12,500 nucleotides of DNA, taken from contig JAWQFJ010018544.1 of NCBI GenBank assembly GCA_034096865.1, positions 7,501 to 20,000 on the forward strand, given 5' to 3'. Numbering within the stretch: position 1 is the first letter of the stretch; every line of letters begins with the position of its first letter. Below, one piece after another: positions 1-9,437 of this stretch. Origin of the DNA: Theodoxus fluviatilis (Eukaryota; Mollusca; Gastropoda; Cycloneritida; Neritidae). Position numbers and translations under genes: made by a program. The notes under the pieces are model-generated. The model was given only the letters and a program-made list of their open reading frames with translations, was not told the DNA's origin and did no database searches.

Positions 1-162
1 TACTTGTATATTTTTGCTTGAATGCTTATTTGTGATTTGTTTGCATAATGATAATGTTGGGTCGTATGGGTTTTTTTCTAAGTATGGTTGACTATATGTA
101 TACATGTACAGAGCACGTGTAGGCAATTGTATATATATAGTACTGTCTTTTTTATATTATCT

Positions 163-392
<230 letters not shown>

Positions 393-501
393 CAAAGAGG
401 GGGAAAGGAAGGTAGGAAGGTAGAAACTCAGAAAGGAGGAAAAAAATAATAAGGAGGAAAGGGAGTAAAAAGACCCCCAAAAATAAAGAAGGAAAGGAGG
501 A
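393..501 (+). other. Purine-rich spacer between two tetranucleotide arrays
   Basis: About 110 bases made almost only of A and G, broken by a few pyrimidines, including a CTC near 428 and CCCCC near 474. It looks like decayed GAAA/AAGG repeat. It joins the two pure arrays into one near-continuous homopurine run of about 370 bases. Confidence 0.8.
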
Positions 502-632
502 AAGGAAGGAAGGAAGGAAGGAAGGAAGGAAGGAAGGAAGGAAGGAAGGAAGGAAGGAAGGAAGGAAGGAAGGAAGGAAGGAAGGAAGGAAGGAAGGAAG
601 GAAGGAAGGAAGGAAGGAAGGAAGGAAGGAAG
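502..632 (+). repeat. (AAGG)n microsatellite
   Basis: A pure AAGG array of about 33 copies (131 bp), nearly the same length and copy number as the GAAA array upstream. It ends in AGAAGGAAAC and then becomes unique sequence. The complementary strand is all pyrimidine, so intramolecular triplex (H-DNA) formation is possible. Confidence 0.98.
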
Positions 633-640
633 AAGGAAAC

Positions 641-1630
641 AACATGACAAATGTCACAACTGCATGGAACATCACCAAAACAAATTTTCATTCATTACAT
701 GGCATCACATTTTCATCTCTGTCTGGTACACCTGCATCCGGGAAGAAAAAGTGTGACGAGGATGCTTATACAAAACATGCCATGCCATCTGCATACACCT
801 GTATCCATTTGTCAAAATTCCAACCCCAAAGCCATTTCATTACTTGATGGCCTCAAAACACAACCACAAATGAATTCAAATTGAGAATAAAATTGCTTGA
901 CAAACATCCTGTACCATGAGACATTTGTGTTACCCTCTCAGAAAAACTTAAACTGAGAAATCTAAATAAGCAATGATGCAGTCATTTTTCCTGCTCTAGC
1001 ATTCATTCATTCAGATACAGCCGAATATACAATTACGACAGTTTTCATGAGCTAGCAATGTATTCTGCTACAAGCACCTACATACTCATATGAAAAAGAT
1101 ATTTTTAAAAGGGAGAGAGAAAAATTGAGTGCTAGAGCACAATTTACGATGTGACTTAGGTTCTTGATTATTCAAGTCTGTTAGCATTGCAAAGTGAACT
1201 TGATAGGTCATTTAAACAGCTGGTTGAGGATTCTATTACCTGTACATGTACATCCAGCAAAATTGTCACATAAAAACCTCTTTAGCTGTTTAGGCAGCTG
1301 AACAAGGTAAAGTTCCACTGTATTTTCCCATCATGAACTCAACTAACAGAACAAGGTGAATTTGAGTTTTTGAGCAATTCTAGGATTTTCTCAACCATGT
1401 ATCCAAAATCTCTTTGAAGAATTATAATGAGCACTGCTGGATCAAAGCAAATTGAGCAGAATTTTAGCATACAATTTTTAAAAAAATGTATTAAAAGAAG
1501 AAGAAGAAAGGAAAAAGCATTATAAAGAGAACTTGGGACTAGAATTTCCAGAACTACAATAAGGTTGTATCCTCATTATAACAGAAAAACCTTCATTAAC
1601 AGCAAAGCATCGTGGAATATTCTGCTTTTT
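641..1630. other. AT-rich unique sequence without a recognised gene
   Basis: About 1 kb of unique, AT-rich, CpG-poor DNA. Stops are frequent in all frames and the only open stretches are below 80 codons with no recognisable motif. A short purine run lies near 1494-1515 and the palindrome TGTACATGTACA near 1242. I see no RNA gene, transposon end or regulatory cluster here. It could be intronic or intergenic. Confidence 0.7.
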
Positions 1631-1631
1631 A

Positions 1632-1652
1632 ACACACACACACACACACACA
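1632..1652 (+). repeat. Short (AC)n microsatellite
   Basis: Ten and a half uninterrupted AC dinucleotides, followed by AATTGTG. It is much shorter than the CA blocks further right. Confidence 0.95.
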
Positions 1653-1669
1653 ATTGTGACCATATCATT

Positions 1670-2790
1670 TTAGCCCCAGCTTTCAAAAGCTTGTATTAGT
1701 TTTCATCACCCATACATCCAAACTAAAAGGAGTTTTTTTAATTAGCAACAGAGTATGTCTCATTTAACCTTGATGAAGTCAGGTAGCATGACAAAATAAA
1801 CTTCACAGTGCCTGCTAAATTGTCCACTACTCACATACCTGAACTACACTGAGTAAAAGCATCAATAATTAACAGAATATGCCACATTTGATCTTTATGA
1901 AGTCAAACAGCACAACCTGATAAACTTTAAAATAAGTTTTCAAGCACAAACGAAAGTTTTCACTACTGATAAGTGATATACCTGATTATACCAAGCAAAA
2001 AACAAAGACAAAACAAAAAATCCTTCTCATTCACAACACAGAATGGATCATTTTAACCATGATGAAGCCAAGCAGCATGACCAAATAACTTCAAACTCAG
2101 ACTCAAAGTGAATGCACAAGTTTGCACAACTCATGCATCTGCATTGGGACCAAAAAATGAAACAAAAACCTAAATGATTGAAAGAGAAGCCACCTTCAAC
2201 CTTAGTAAAGTCAAACAGCACAATCTGATAAACTTTAGAAAAAGTTTCAAATTGAAATGAATCTTTCTACTACTGATACACTTGAACTCAGAACTGTGAC
2301 AAACATGAAACAAAAACCAAAATGATTGCAAGAGAAGCCACCTCCAACTTTGATGAAGTCTAACAGCATGACTTTAATAAACTTCAGAATGAGTTTCTAA
2401 TTCAAATGAACCTTTCTACTACTGATACACTTGAACTGTGACAAACATGAAACAAAAACCAAAATGATTGCAAGAGAAGCCACCTCCAACTTTGATGAAG
2501 TCAAACAGTAATAAACTTCAGAATGAGATTCCAATTCTAATGAATATTTCTACTACAGATATACCTAAATTGTGACAAACATGAAGCGAAAACCTAATGA
2601 CTAAAACTCCACCTCTAACCTTGATATTAAACTCAAACAGTATGACCTAATAAACTTTAGACTCAGTTTCCAATTAAATAAACGTTTCTACTACTGATGC
2701 ACCTGAACTGTGACAAACATGAAACAAAAACCCAAAGAGACCGAAAGAAAACCACCTGCAGCCCTGATGAAATGCAACTGCTGAGAACCA
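1670..2790 (+). repeat. Decayed tandem repeat, unit about 140 bp, 7-8 copies
   Basis: The motif TTGATGAAGTCAAACAGCATG and its variants recurs at about 1771, 1895, 2060, 2203, 2351, 2493, 2622 and 2765, at spacings of 124-165 bp (mostly 140-148). Within each unit the same order follows: AATAAACTTCAGA, then GAGTTTCCAATT, then TTTCTACTACTGATACAC, then TTGAACTGTGACAAACATG, then AAACAAAAACCAAAATGATT, then GAGAAGCCACCTCCAAC. Units centred on 2203-2500 are most alike. The outer ones, especially the first two and the last, are strongly diverged. No unit keeps a long open frame. This is an old minisatellite or satellite fragment; the left edge is approximate. Confidence 0.85.
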
Positions 2791-2794
2791 AGCA

Positions 2795-3263
2795 AAACCA
2801 AGACAGTGCATAAGACACGCTGGCCTGTAGCTAGGCAAGTGTGTGGAGGCAACACGTTGCATGCTAGCTACACAGAGGGATGGGTCAGGGCTATGGAGAA
2901 CTGGGTACAGACAAACACCTCCAGCTACAAAAAACAGGAGTGGTGCAAGGACAGAATGACCCAGCCTTTGTCCACTGGGATAAGAAGTGTGACATAAATG
3001 TGTCGGCACCTGTTGCCTCGTCACATTAGAGGAAATAGCAGGTGTCACATTAAGCCAGGAAAAACAATAAAACAATATCCTGTTGAGCTTGTCTAGTCTA
3101 AGGGGAAACATTTTTCCCCCTTCCTTTACGATTTCTTACCCCATCAAACATTATTTTCTGAAACACCCCTTCTGCACAGCATCTTCAGTGTTCCCCTCAT
3201 AAATCAGTCAGGAGTGGAAGAAACGGAGGAAATGATGTCACAAAACACCTTGGCAATCCCTCA
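2795..3263. other. Unique sequence between tandem arrays, no gene recognised
   Basis: About 470 bases of unique sequence with a slightly higher GC content than its surroundings. A 145-codon minus-strand open frame (2674-3111) and a 63-codon plus-strand frame overlap here. The former reads into the decayed tandem repeat, and neither shows a domain, signal or composition I can tie to a family. I treat both as chance. A possible transposon origin cannot be excluded without a database search. Confidence 0.6.
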
Positions 3264-3264
3264 A

Positions 3265-3359
3265 CACAAACACACACTCATACACACACACACACACACA
3301 CACACTGTATGTACACATAAACACACACACACACACACACACAAACATACATGTGTATG

Positions 3360-3407
<48 letters not shown>

Positions 3408-3419
3408 TACATGTGTATG

Positions 3420-3463
<44 letters not shown>

Positions 3464-3466
3464 CAT
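3265..3466 (+). repeat. Compound (CA)n block with a perfect 60-bp duplication
   Basis: A (CA)n microsatellite with a few interruptions. Positions 3341-3400 and 3401-3460 are identical over 60 bases. Each begins ACAAACATACATGTGTATGC and continues as ATACACAC into about 16 CA dinucleotides, so a whole segment (spacer plus array) was duplicated. The spacer is mostly alternating purine-pyrimidine, and therefore Z-DNA-prone like the CA tract. Right of it, ATAATG and CATTAT (3466-3481) form a small hairpin with a TGTG loop. Confidence 0.97.
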
Positions 3467-3604
3467 AATGTGTGCATTATGGTATACCCATTTCATCACT
3501 TTCAAGTTACACACATATTCCTGTATGAGTATGTCTGTGAATACACATATATATATACACACACAATGATACATCAACAGTTTCAATATACACACATGAA
3601 CTGA

Positions 3605-3646
<42 letters not shown>

Positions 3647-3650
3647 GGCG

Positions 3651-3689
<39 letters not shown>

Positions 3690-3714
3690 ACATGGGCACA
3701 CACACTCACACATG

Positions 3715-3759
<45 letters not shown>

Positions 3760-3798
3760 ACATGGGCACACACACTCACACATGAGCACACACACATG

Positions 3799-3866
<68 letters not shown>
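3605..3866 (+). repeat. Compound (CA)n block with a 70-bp period
   Basis: A second (CA)n block, separated from the first by about 140 bases of unique AT-rich DNA (3467-3604). CATACACACATGGGCACAC followed by ACACTCACACATGAGCACAC occurs at 3683 and again at 3753, a 70-bp period. A shortened CATGAGCACAC copy lies just after. The block ends in a pure CA run of more than 30 dinucleotides. GGGCGCACGC near 3647 contains the only CpGs in the block. Confidence 0.97.
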
Positions 3867-3867
<1 letters not shown>

Positions 3868-4282
3868 ATTATCACTGCTAAGTAGCAAGCACATAAAGCA
3901 TTATTACACAATCCTTCAGTGTGCCAATGAAATATGAAGTCAAGAACCACAAGAACAAGGGAAATGTCAATCATTGTCATTTACCCGTGGCTACACCTCA
4001 GGTGTATGTACATCTGTCACTGTCACTGATTGTTGCAAAGCAAATTTAAATATAAAAAAAGAAATATATCTAAGATCTTTCCTATGACAGAAAGTATGAA
4101 CTCCACAGTAAAGATGGAACTGACCAACAGCAGTGATTCAACTTCTTTAAACTGATGCTCCAAATAATGAAATATGAAAACAAAATTAATTCAATGATGT
4201 CATGAAAAATTCTTAGAATGTAGATCTATGTTCTACTATTATCCCAATTACTTCCCCTCTGGCTCTGGTACAGCTCTTCAGC
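3867..4282. other. AT-rich unique sequence before the minisatellite
   Basis: About 415 bases of unique, AT-rich sequence with one CpG (3986). Stops are frequent in every frame, and I see no RNA gene, inverted repeat of note or coding potential. It ends in a C-rich stretch leading into the first degenerate 74-bp unit. Confidence 0.65.
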
Positions 4283-6172
4283 ACATCCAATGCTCAATCC
4301 AAGCACAGCAAAACTTGCTTCAGCACAAACCACTTTTTCTTCAAACCTTCCTCACTACTGTACTACTACTGACTTTCCACATTCAATCCAAGCAAAGTAG
4401 GACTTGATTCAGCACAAACCAACCTTCTGTCTTCCTCACTACAACACTTCCAATGTTCAATCCAAGTCTAGCACAAAACTTGATTCAGCACAAACCAACC
4501 TTCTATCTTCCTCACTACAACACTTCCAATGTTCAATCCAAGTCTAGCACAACTTGATTCACCACAAACTAACCTTCTGTCTTCCTCACTACAACACTTC
4601 CAATGTTCAATCCAAGTCTATCACAAAACTTGATTGAGCACAAACCAATATTCTGTCTTCCTCACTACAACACTTCCAATGTTCAATCCAAGCCTAGCAC
4701 AACTTGAATCAGCACAAACCAACCTTCTGTCTTCCTCACTACAACACTTCCAATGTTCAATCCAAGTCTAGCACAAAACTTGATTGAGCACAAACCAATC
4801 TTCTATCTTCCTCACTACAACACTTCCAATGTTCAATCCAAGCCTAGCACAACTTGAATCAGCACAAACCAACCTTCTGTCTTCCTCACTACAACACTTC
4901 CAATGTTCAATCCAAGTCTAGCACAAAACTTGATTGAGCACAAACCAATCTTCTATCTTCCTCACTACAACACTTCCAATGTTCAATCCAAGCCTAGCAC
5001 AACTTGAATCAGCACAAACCAACCTTCTGTCTTCCTCACTACAACACTTCCAATGTTCAATCCAAGCCTAGCACAACTTGATTCAGCACAAACCAACCTT
5101 CTGTCTTCCTCACTACAACACTTCCAATGTTCAATCCAAGCCTAGCACAACTTGATTCAGCACAAACCAACCTTCTGTCTTCCTCACTACAACACTTCCA
5201 ATGTTCAATCCAAGCCTAGCACAACTTGATTCAGCACAAACCAACCTTCTGTCTTCCTCACTACAACACTTCCAATGTTCAATCCAAGCCTAGCACAACT
5301 TGCTTCAGCACAAACCAATCTTCTATCTTCCTCACTACAACACTTCCAATGTTCAATCCAAGTCTAGCACAAAACTTGATTGAGCACAAACCAATCTTCT
5401 ATCTTCCTCACTACAACACTTCCAATGTTCAATCCAAGCCTAGCACAACTTGAATCAGCACAAACCAACCTTCTGTCTTCCTCACTACAACACTTCCAAT
5501 GTTCAATCCAAGCCTAGCACAACTTGATTCAGCACAAACCAACCTTCTGTCTTCCTCACTACAACACTTCCAATGTTCAATCCAAGCCTAGCACAACTTG
5601 ATTCAGCACAAACCAACCTTCTGTCTTCCTCACTACAACACTTCCAATGTTCAATCCAAGCCTAGCACAACTTGATTCACCACAAACCAACCTTCTGTCT
5701 TCCTCACTACAACACTTCCAATGTTCAATCCAAGCCTAGCACAACTTGCTTCAGCACAAACCAACCTTCTGTCTTCCTCACTACAACACTTCCAATGTTC
5801 AATCCAAGTCTAGCACAAAACCTGATTGAGCACAAACCAATCTTCTATCTTCCTCACTACAACACTTCCAATGTTCAATCCAAGCCTAGCACAACTTGAT
5901 TCAGCACAAACCAACCTTCTGTCTTCCTCACTACAACACTTCCAATGTTCAATCCAAGCCTAGCACAACTTGATTCAGCACAAACCAACCTTCTGTCTTC
6001 CTCACTACAACACTTCCAATGTTCAATCCAAGCCTAGCACAACTTGATTCAGCACAAACCAACCTTCTGTCTTCCTCACTACAACACTTCCAATGTTCAA
6101 TCCAAGCAAAGTAAGACTTGATTCAGCACAAACCAACCTTCTATCTTCCTCACTACAACACTTCCAATCTTC
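4283..6172 (+). repeat. Minisatellite of 74/76-bp units with higher-order structure
   Basis: About 25 head-to-tail units. In order, a unit holds CTTCCTCACTACAACACTTC, CAATGTTCAATCCAAG, CCTAGCACAACTTGATTCAG and CACAAACCAACCTTCTGT. The CAATGTTCAATCCAAG anchor recurs from 4451 to 6091 at 74 or 76 bp. The 76-bp form carries two extra A (GCACAAAACTTGATTGAG), a T for C in AGTCTAG, and usually CCAATCTTCTAT. From 4451 to 5051 the spacings alternate 76/74, giving four 150-bp dimers. After that a 76 occurs only once in six, giving a 446-bp hexamer. The first two units (4288, ~4379) and the last (6165) are diverged. The array has no CpG. As 74 is not a multiple of three, the frame rotates, so coding is unlikely. 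Confidence 0.98.
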
Positions 6173-6317
6173 ACCTCTTTTTTTCTAATGCTGTCAGTGT
6201 GCCGGATGCTTGCTACATCTTGCTCACTATCTCGGGAGGGATTGGCACAGGGTTGACAGTGATGTGCTCTGCAGGAATGAACTCCAGAAAATCAGATCAA
6301 CTTGGGAGTAGGCCCCT
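6173..6317. other. Unique flank between minisatellite and G-rich tract
   Basis: About 145 bases of unique sequence. A 76-codon plus-strand frame starts inside the last minisatellite unit and runs through here into the G-rich tract. It shows no recognisable motif and I treat it as chance. Confidence 0.6.
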
Positions 6318-6385
6318 GGGGGTGGGGGTGGGGGTGGAGGGTGTCTGAGTTGAGGGTGAACACCCCCACCACCCCCAATCCCCCT
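6318..6385. repeat. G-rich/C-rich inverted pair, quadruplex-forming on both strands
   Basis: Positions 6318-6341 read as three GGGGG runs separated by single T, then GGAGGG. Positions 6361-6385 read CACCCCCACCACCCCCAATC and CCCCT, which is the same pattern inverted. The two arms could pair as an imperfect hairpin about 20 bp long with a ~19-nt loop. Alternatively each could fold as a G-quadruplex, one on each strand. It lies directly left of the (TG)n block. Confidence 0.85.
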
Positions 6386-6416
6386 GGAGTGAGGGTGAGG
6401 GGCAGGATGGTGAGAA

Positions 6417-6760
<344 letters not shown>

Positions 6761-6960
6761 TGACATAATATCATACACACATTTATAAGCAAGGGTCATT
6801 CAGAGGAGGCAAATTTTCTAAGAAGGAACTTCAAAAGCAATAAGGGTTAAAAGGTTGGCACAAAAATACCACAATATTACAATACAAATGGTTTGTCCTG
6901 GCAATATGTCACCTACCGCTGGAAGGGTTGTTATGTGAAGTAGGCAAAAGAGTGAAAAGT
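6761..6960. other. Unique AT-rich sequence
   Basis: About 200 bases of unique sequence without open frames, hairpins or repeats worth naming. It leads into the second G-rich tract. Confidence 0.6.
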
Positions 6961-7028
6961 GGGGGGAAGTGGGGTGGGGGATGGGGGGTGGAGGGGGAGG
7001 GGCATGGGGGTGGAAGGGGGGGGGGGGG
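6961..7028 (+). repeat. G-rich tract with at least eight G runs
   Basis: Eight runs of four or more G within 68 bases, separated by one to four bases, ending in 13 consecutive G (7016-7028). This exceeds the usual four-run rule for intramolecular G-quadruplexes and allows several overlapping folds. The 61-codon glycine/tryptophan-rich frame over it reflects base composition only. Confidence 0.9.
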
Positions 7029-8180
7029 TGCTACTGGTGAAGGATGGCTGAAAAAGGTAGTGACTGAAAAGGGTGCTGAGTGGGCAGTCTCAAAACACAG
7101 ATGGAGAGAGTGATGGAGAATGGAGAGAAGACTGACTATTTTCTTTCCAGCTTATCACATCAAGGACTCTTCAGGTATAACTAACTCCCTGCACCCCATC
7201 CCCAAGCACATCATCAAATATGTTTGTCAAAGCAGCTAGCCGTTCCAAATTTGTCATAAGGAGCAAAAACCCTCACCATGAAAGGTAATGGCATGTGAGC
7301 TCTGTACTTACATACTACACACATGTTCAACATTTCTAACCAATACCTATCACAAGTTTAATTACAATTCTGTTTCATATCACTGATAGACAAGTACCAC
7401 CTCAGGAAGACAATAGTATTGGGAAGAGTAGAAGTTGTCTCCAATTATTCATACATCAACTACATTCTTACTATATCACCCTCTGATGAAATGCCAAATA
7501 GGCATCAATAACTACACAACAAATGGAATAAATGACACAACAAAACAGCAATGATCTATGAGAGTGCTAGAAGCAACCTATGAAACTCCATCTTGTGAAA
7601 TTAATGCATTTTAGAAACAAAACAAAAAAATCTTTGATCCAATCTTCAAACATGTATCTCAAAATGTGATCCTGAATATGTGAACCTCCAGCATCAAACA
7701 ACAGGGTAAAGAGAGCCAGTGCAACGTGTTGGAAACAATACACAACTTCCAGTGTGACACAAACATAAGCCTTAGCATGCCATGATGAGTGAAGATAAAT
7801 TGCCACCACTAGAGGCAACCATGACCGGAAACCATGAAAGCCTTCCAGCTTCACAAAAGGTTTAATGTAAAGGCCACTTTCTCACATATATATCTATCTA
7901 CCCTTCATCTCCAATGCATCATGGCTGTTTGTTCTCAAAATGCCCTTGATACAGATCTATCTGGTCCAGCACTTCAAGATCTGGACATCTCAGGGAGATC
8001 ACAAAGGTAACAACCTCGTGCCTCTAAGATGAAGACAGGGCAAAGCTGGGTAAATATGCAAAATACGGTCAAATAATTCTGTTCCTGACCCAAGGATAAT
8101 CAATACTGCACTCAAGAAAAGCCACGAAGTTGAATAGCTTGGTTTAATTACTCTTCTAATGACAATAATCACAAACTCCT
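7029..8180. other. Long CpG-depleted unique region, no gene recognised
   Basis: About 1.15 kb of unique, AT-rich sequence. By hand count there are seven CpG in 6841-8280, about a tenth of random expectation. A minus-strand open stretch at 7567-7854 encodes a hydrophobic, Cys- and Phe-rich peptide ending SFIGCF. It lacks an ATG (it opens at GTG after an upstream TGA) and resembles no family I know. The plus strand is visibly richer in A than T and in C than G. The region would fit intron sequence of a minus-strand gene, which is an inference. Confidence 0.55.
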
Positions 8181-8199
8181 GTTTGTTTGTTTGTTTGTT
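8181..8199 (+). repeat. Short (GTTT)n repeat
   Basis: Nearly five copies of the tetranucleotide GTTT followed by GTGGTGGG. It lies about 80 bases left of the CpG transition. Confidence 0.9.
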
Positions 8200-8668
8200 G
8201 TGGTGGGAATTTTTTCTAATCTTTTTATAAAGGTAATGAAAGATAAACTTATTTTCAATAAATCAAGAAATACAAGCTGTCGTCACTGCGCAATGAAACT
8301 GTAGTTGTCAGAGAGTTCATTTCCACATGGGCAGGCAGCTCCACACGTTTCCCTAACGACTCTGAAAACACTCCATTCCCGATCTTGTTTGTTTATAACT
8401 ATTTGACAACCTGATTCAGCCTCAGAGATAAAAAGCGGTAGGTACTTCAGATAGAGTAGGCCGACAGCATACAGTCATTTAGTTTTTGAGACTGACTCAC
8501 ACGCCTCAAAATAACCAAGAAGGGTTTCCCAATGCCACACACATTTGACAAAATACTTACATGCCTATCGATAAACTTTGATAGATAAACGCAACATGAT
8601 GCACCGAACTCTCACACTAATCTGAATGCAACCAGATGATGTGCACACACCATCTCATAAGAAAATAC

Positions 8669-8749
8669 CTTTGACAGTCGATCGAACTGATTCATCTCGA
8701 CACTAGATTCCAGCGTGTTGACATGTGTTCCAAGAGCCCGTACGCGCAT
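8669..8749 (-). CDS. Candidate first coding exon, unknown protein (partial)
   Basis: On the minus strand an ATG at 8749 (A at -3, in-frame TGA two codons upstream) opens 27 codons: MRVRALGTHV, then NTLESSVEM, then NQFDRLSK. The frame meets CAAAG|GTATTTTC at 8669/8668, a good splice donor in phase 0. A second in-frame ATG at 8695 (G at -3) would give only MNQFDRLSK. The peptide is polar and leucine-spaced like the start of a coiled coil, and unlike the low-complexity peptides elsewhere in the window. I do not recognise the family. It sits in the CpG-normal island 275 bp downstream of a minus-strand CCAAT box. No second exon can be assigned in the window, so a chance frame remains quite possible. 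Confidence 0.27.
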
Positions 8750-9040
8750 TCTTCAGGCGCACTTGTTGGTAGTAATTCCGATGGTGGTGGCCGAAGGAAG
8801 GAAAGAAACCACAGAGCCTGGCCAGAGGAACACAGGATGGCGAGGTTCTGAGGTCAAGGAGCACACGATCACGGCAGAGCCTGGCTCCATTTCCCCCCGA
8901 AGCGTGGCCCGAAGCTGACCCGCTGACAAACCTTCTCCACATCAACCGATACCACGACAGCTTCGCTATCACGCATACTAAAGCCTAGCAGATAGGTCTC
9001 CTATTTCGGGGTGGTTAGAGGTTATTGGTCAGCCTCATTA

Positions 9041-9055
9041 ATCGGACTCTCCGAT
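9041..9055. repeat. Small perfect inverted repeat
   Basis: ATCGGA and TCCGAT flank a CTC loop. The arms are perfect but short, 13 bases right of a minus-strand CCAAT box (ATTGG on plus at 9024-9028). It could be a protein-binding dyad in a promoter, or chance. Confidence 0.5.
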
Positions 9056-9382
9056 GAAGCTAACACAAGTTGGAAGTGCTAGTTAGCATCAGGGTTCTGG
9101 ACACGATCGTCGTAGAGTAAGCTATTTAGGCACCAGATGCAAACCGCACGAAGTTGACCGACATATCCGAAGTTTTGACAGTGCACGAGTGTAGCGTCAT
9201 CGCTGCAGATTTCACCACTTAAACGATTATGAATACTGCCAAAGTTAAGGCTAAGGCGTCAATAAAGCACAACTGCAGTAAATCGGGGCTGTTAAAACGA
9301 CAGAAAAGACACGCTAACACCGAAAAAAGATATGAAAAACTTACGGTCTCGGAAGAAGTCACATCCTCGACTGCCATTACAG

Positions 9383-9437
9383 TGACGTCATACAGTCCTT
9401 TTGATTGGTTGGTTCTCTGCCTCGTGCCATTTCGCGC
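9383..9437. promoter_or_regulatory. CRE, CCAAT and E2F-like motif cluster
   Basis: Within 55 bases lie TGACGTCA, a full palindromic cAMP-response/ATF element (9383-9390), GATTGG, an inverted CCAAT box (9403-9408), and TTTCGCGC, an E2F-type site (9430-9437). These motifs often occur together in TATA-less animal promoters. On the minus strand an ATG at 9377 follows immediately (G at -3, G at +4). It opens MAVEDVTSSET, ending at ACC|GTAAGT (9345/9344), a strong donor apart from its last exon base. The ATG lies too close to the CCAAT box if that box sits at its usual distance from the start site, so the exon part is doubtful. The motif cluster itself is directly visible. Confidence 0.4.

Noticed and set aside
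1..160. TATA-like and ATATAT stretches near 130-160
   Set aside because: AT-rich background; no associated start-site signal or coding sequence.
2674..3111. 145-codon minus-strand frame
   Set aside because: Its 3' part is decayed tandem repeat, and the rest has no recognisable motif or plausible domain.
3214..3980. Cys-Val and His-Thr repeat open frames
   Set aside because: CA/TG dinucleotide arrays lack stops in all frames, so long frames are expected without selection.
4283..6172. CRISPR-like array
   Set aside because: The whole 74-bp unit is repeated and there are no unique spacers. The context is an animal-type genome.
5226..6348. Three similar plus-strand frames 446 bp apart (5226, 5672, 6118)
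   Set aside because: They are the same minisatellite phase repeated by the hexamer. The unit is 74 bp, so the frame rotates and soon hits stops, and there is no codon-like variation pattern.
7567..7854. 95-codon minus-strand frame
   Set aside because: No ATG start, no known family, no convincing acceptor/donor pair, and it lies in CpG-depleted DNA. A short hydrophobic frame by chance is likely.
8703..8972. 89-codon minus-strand frame overlapping the candidate exon
   Set aside because: Different frame from 8669-8749, unusual composition and no recognisable domain. It is more likely 5' untranslated sequence if the exon is real.
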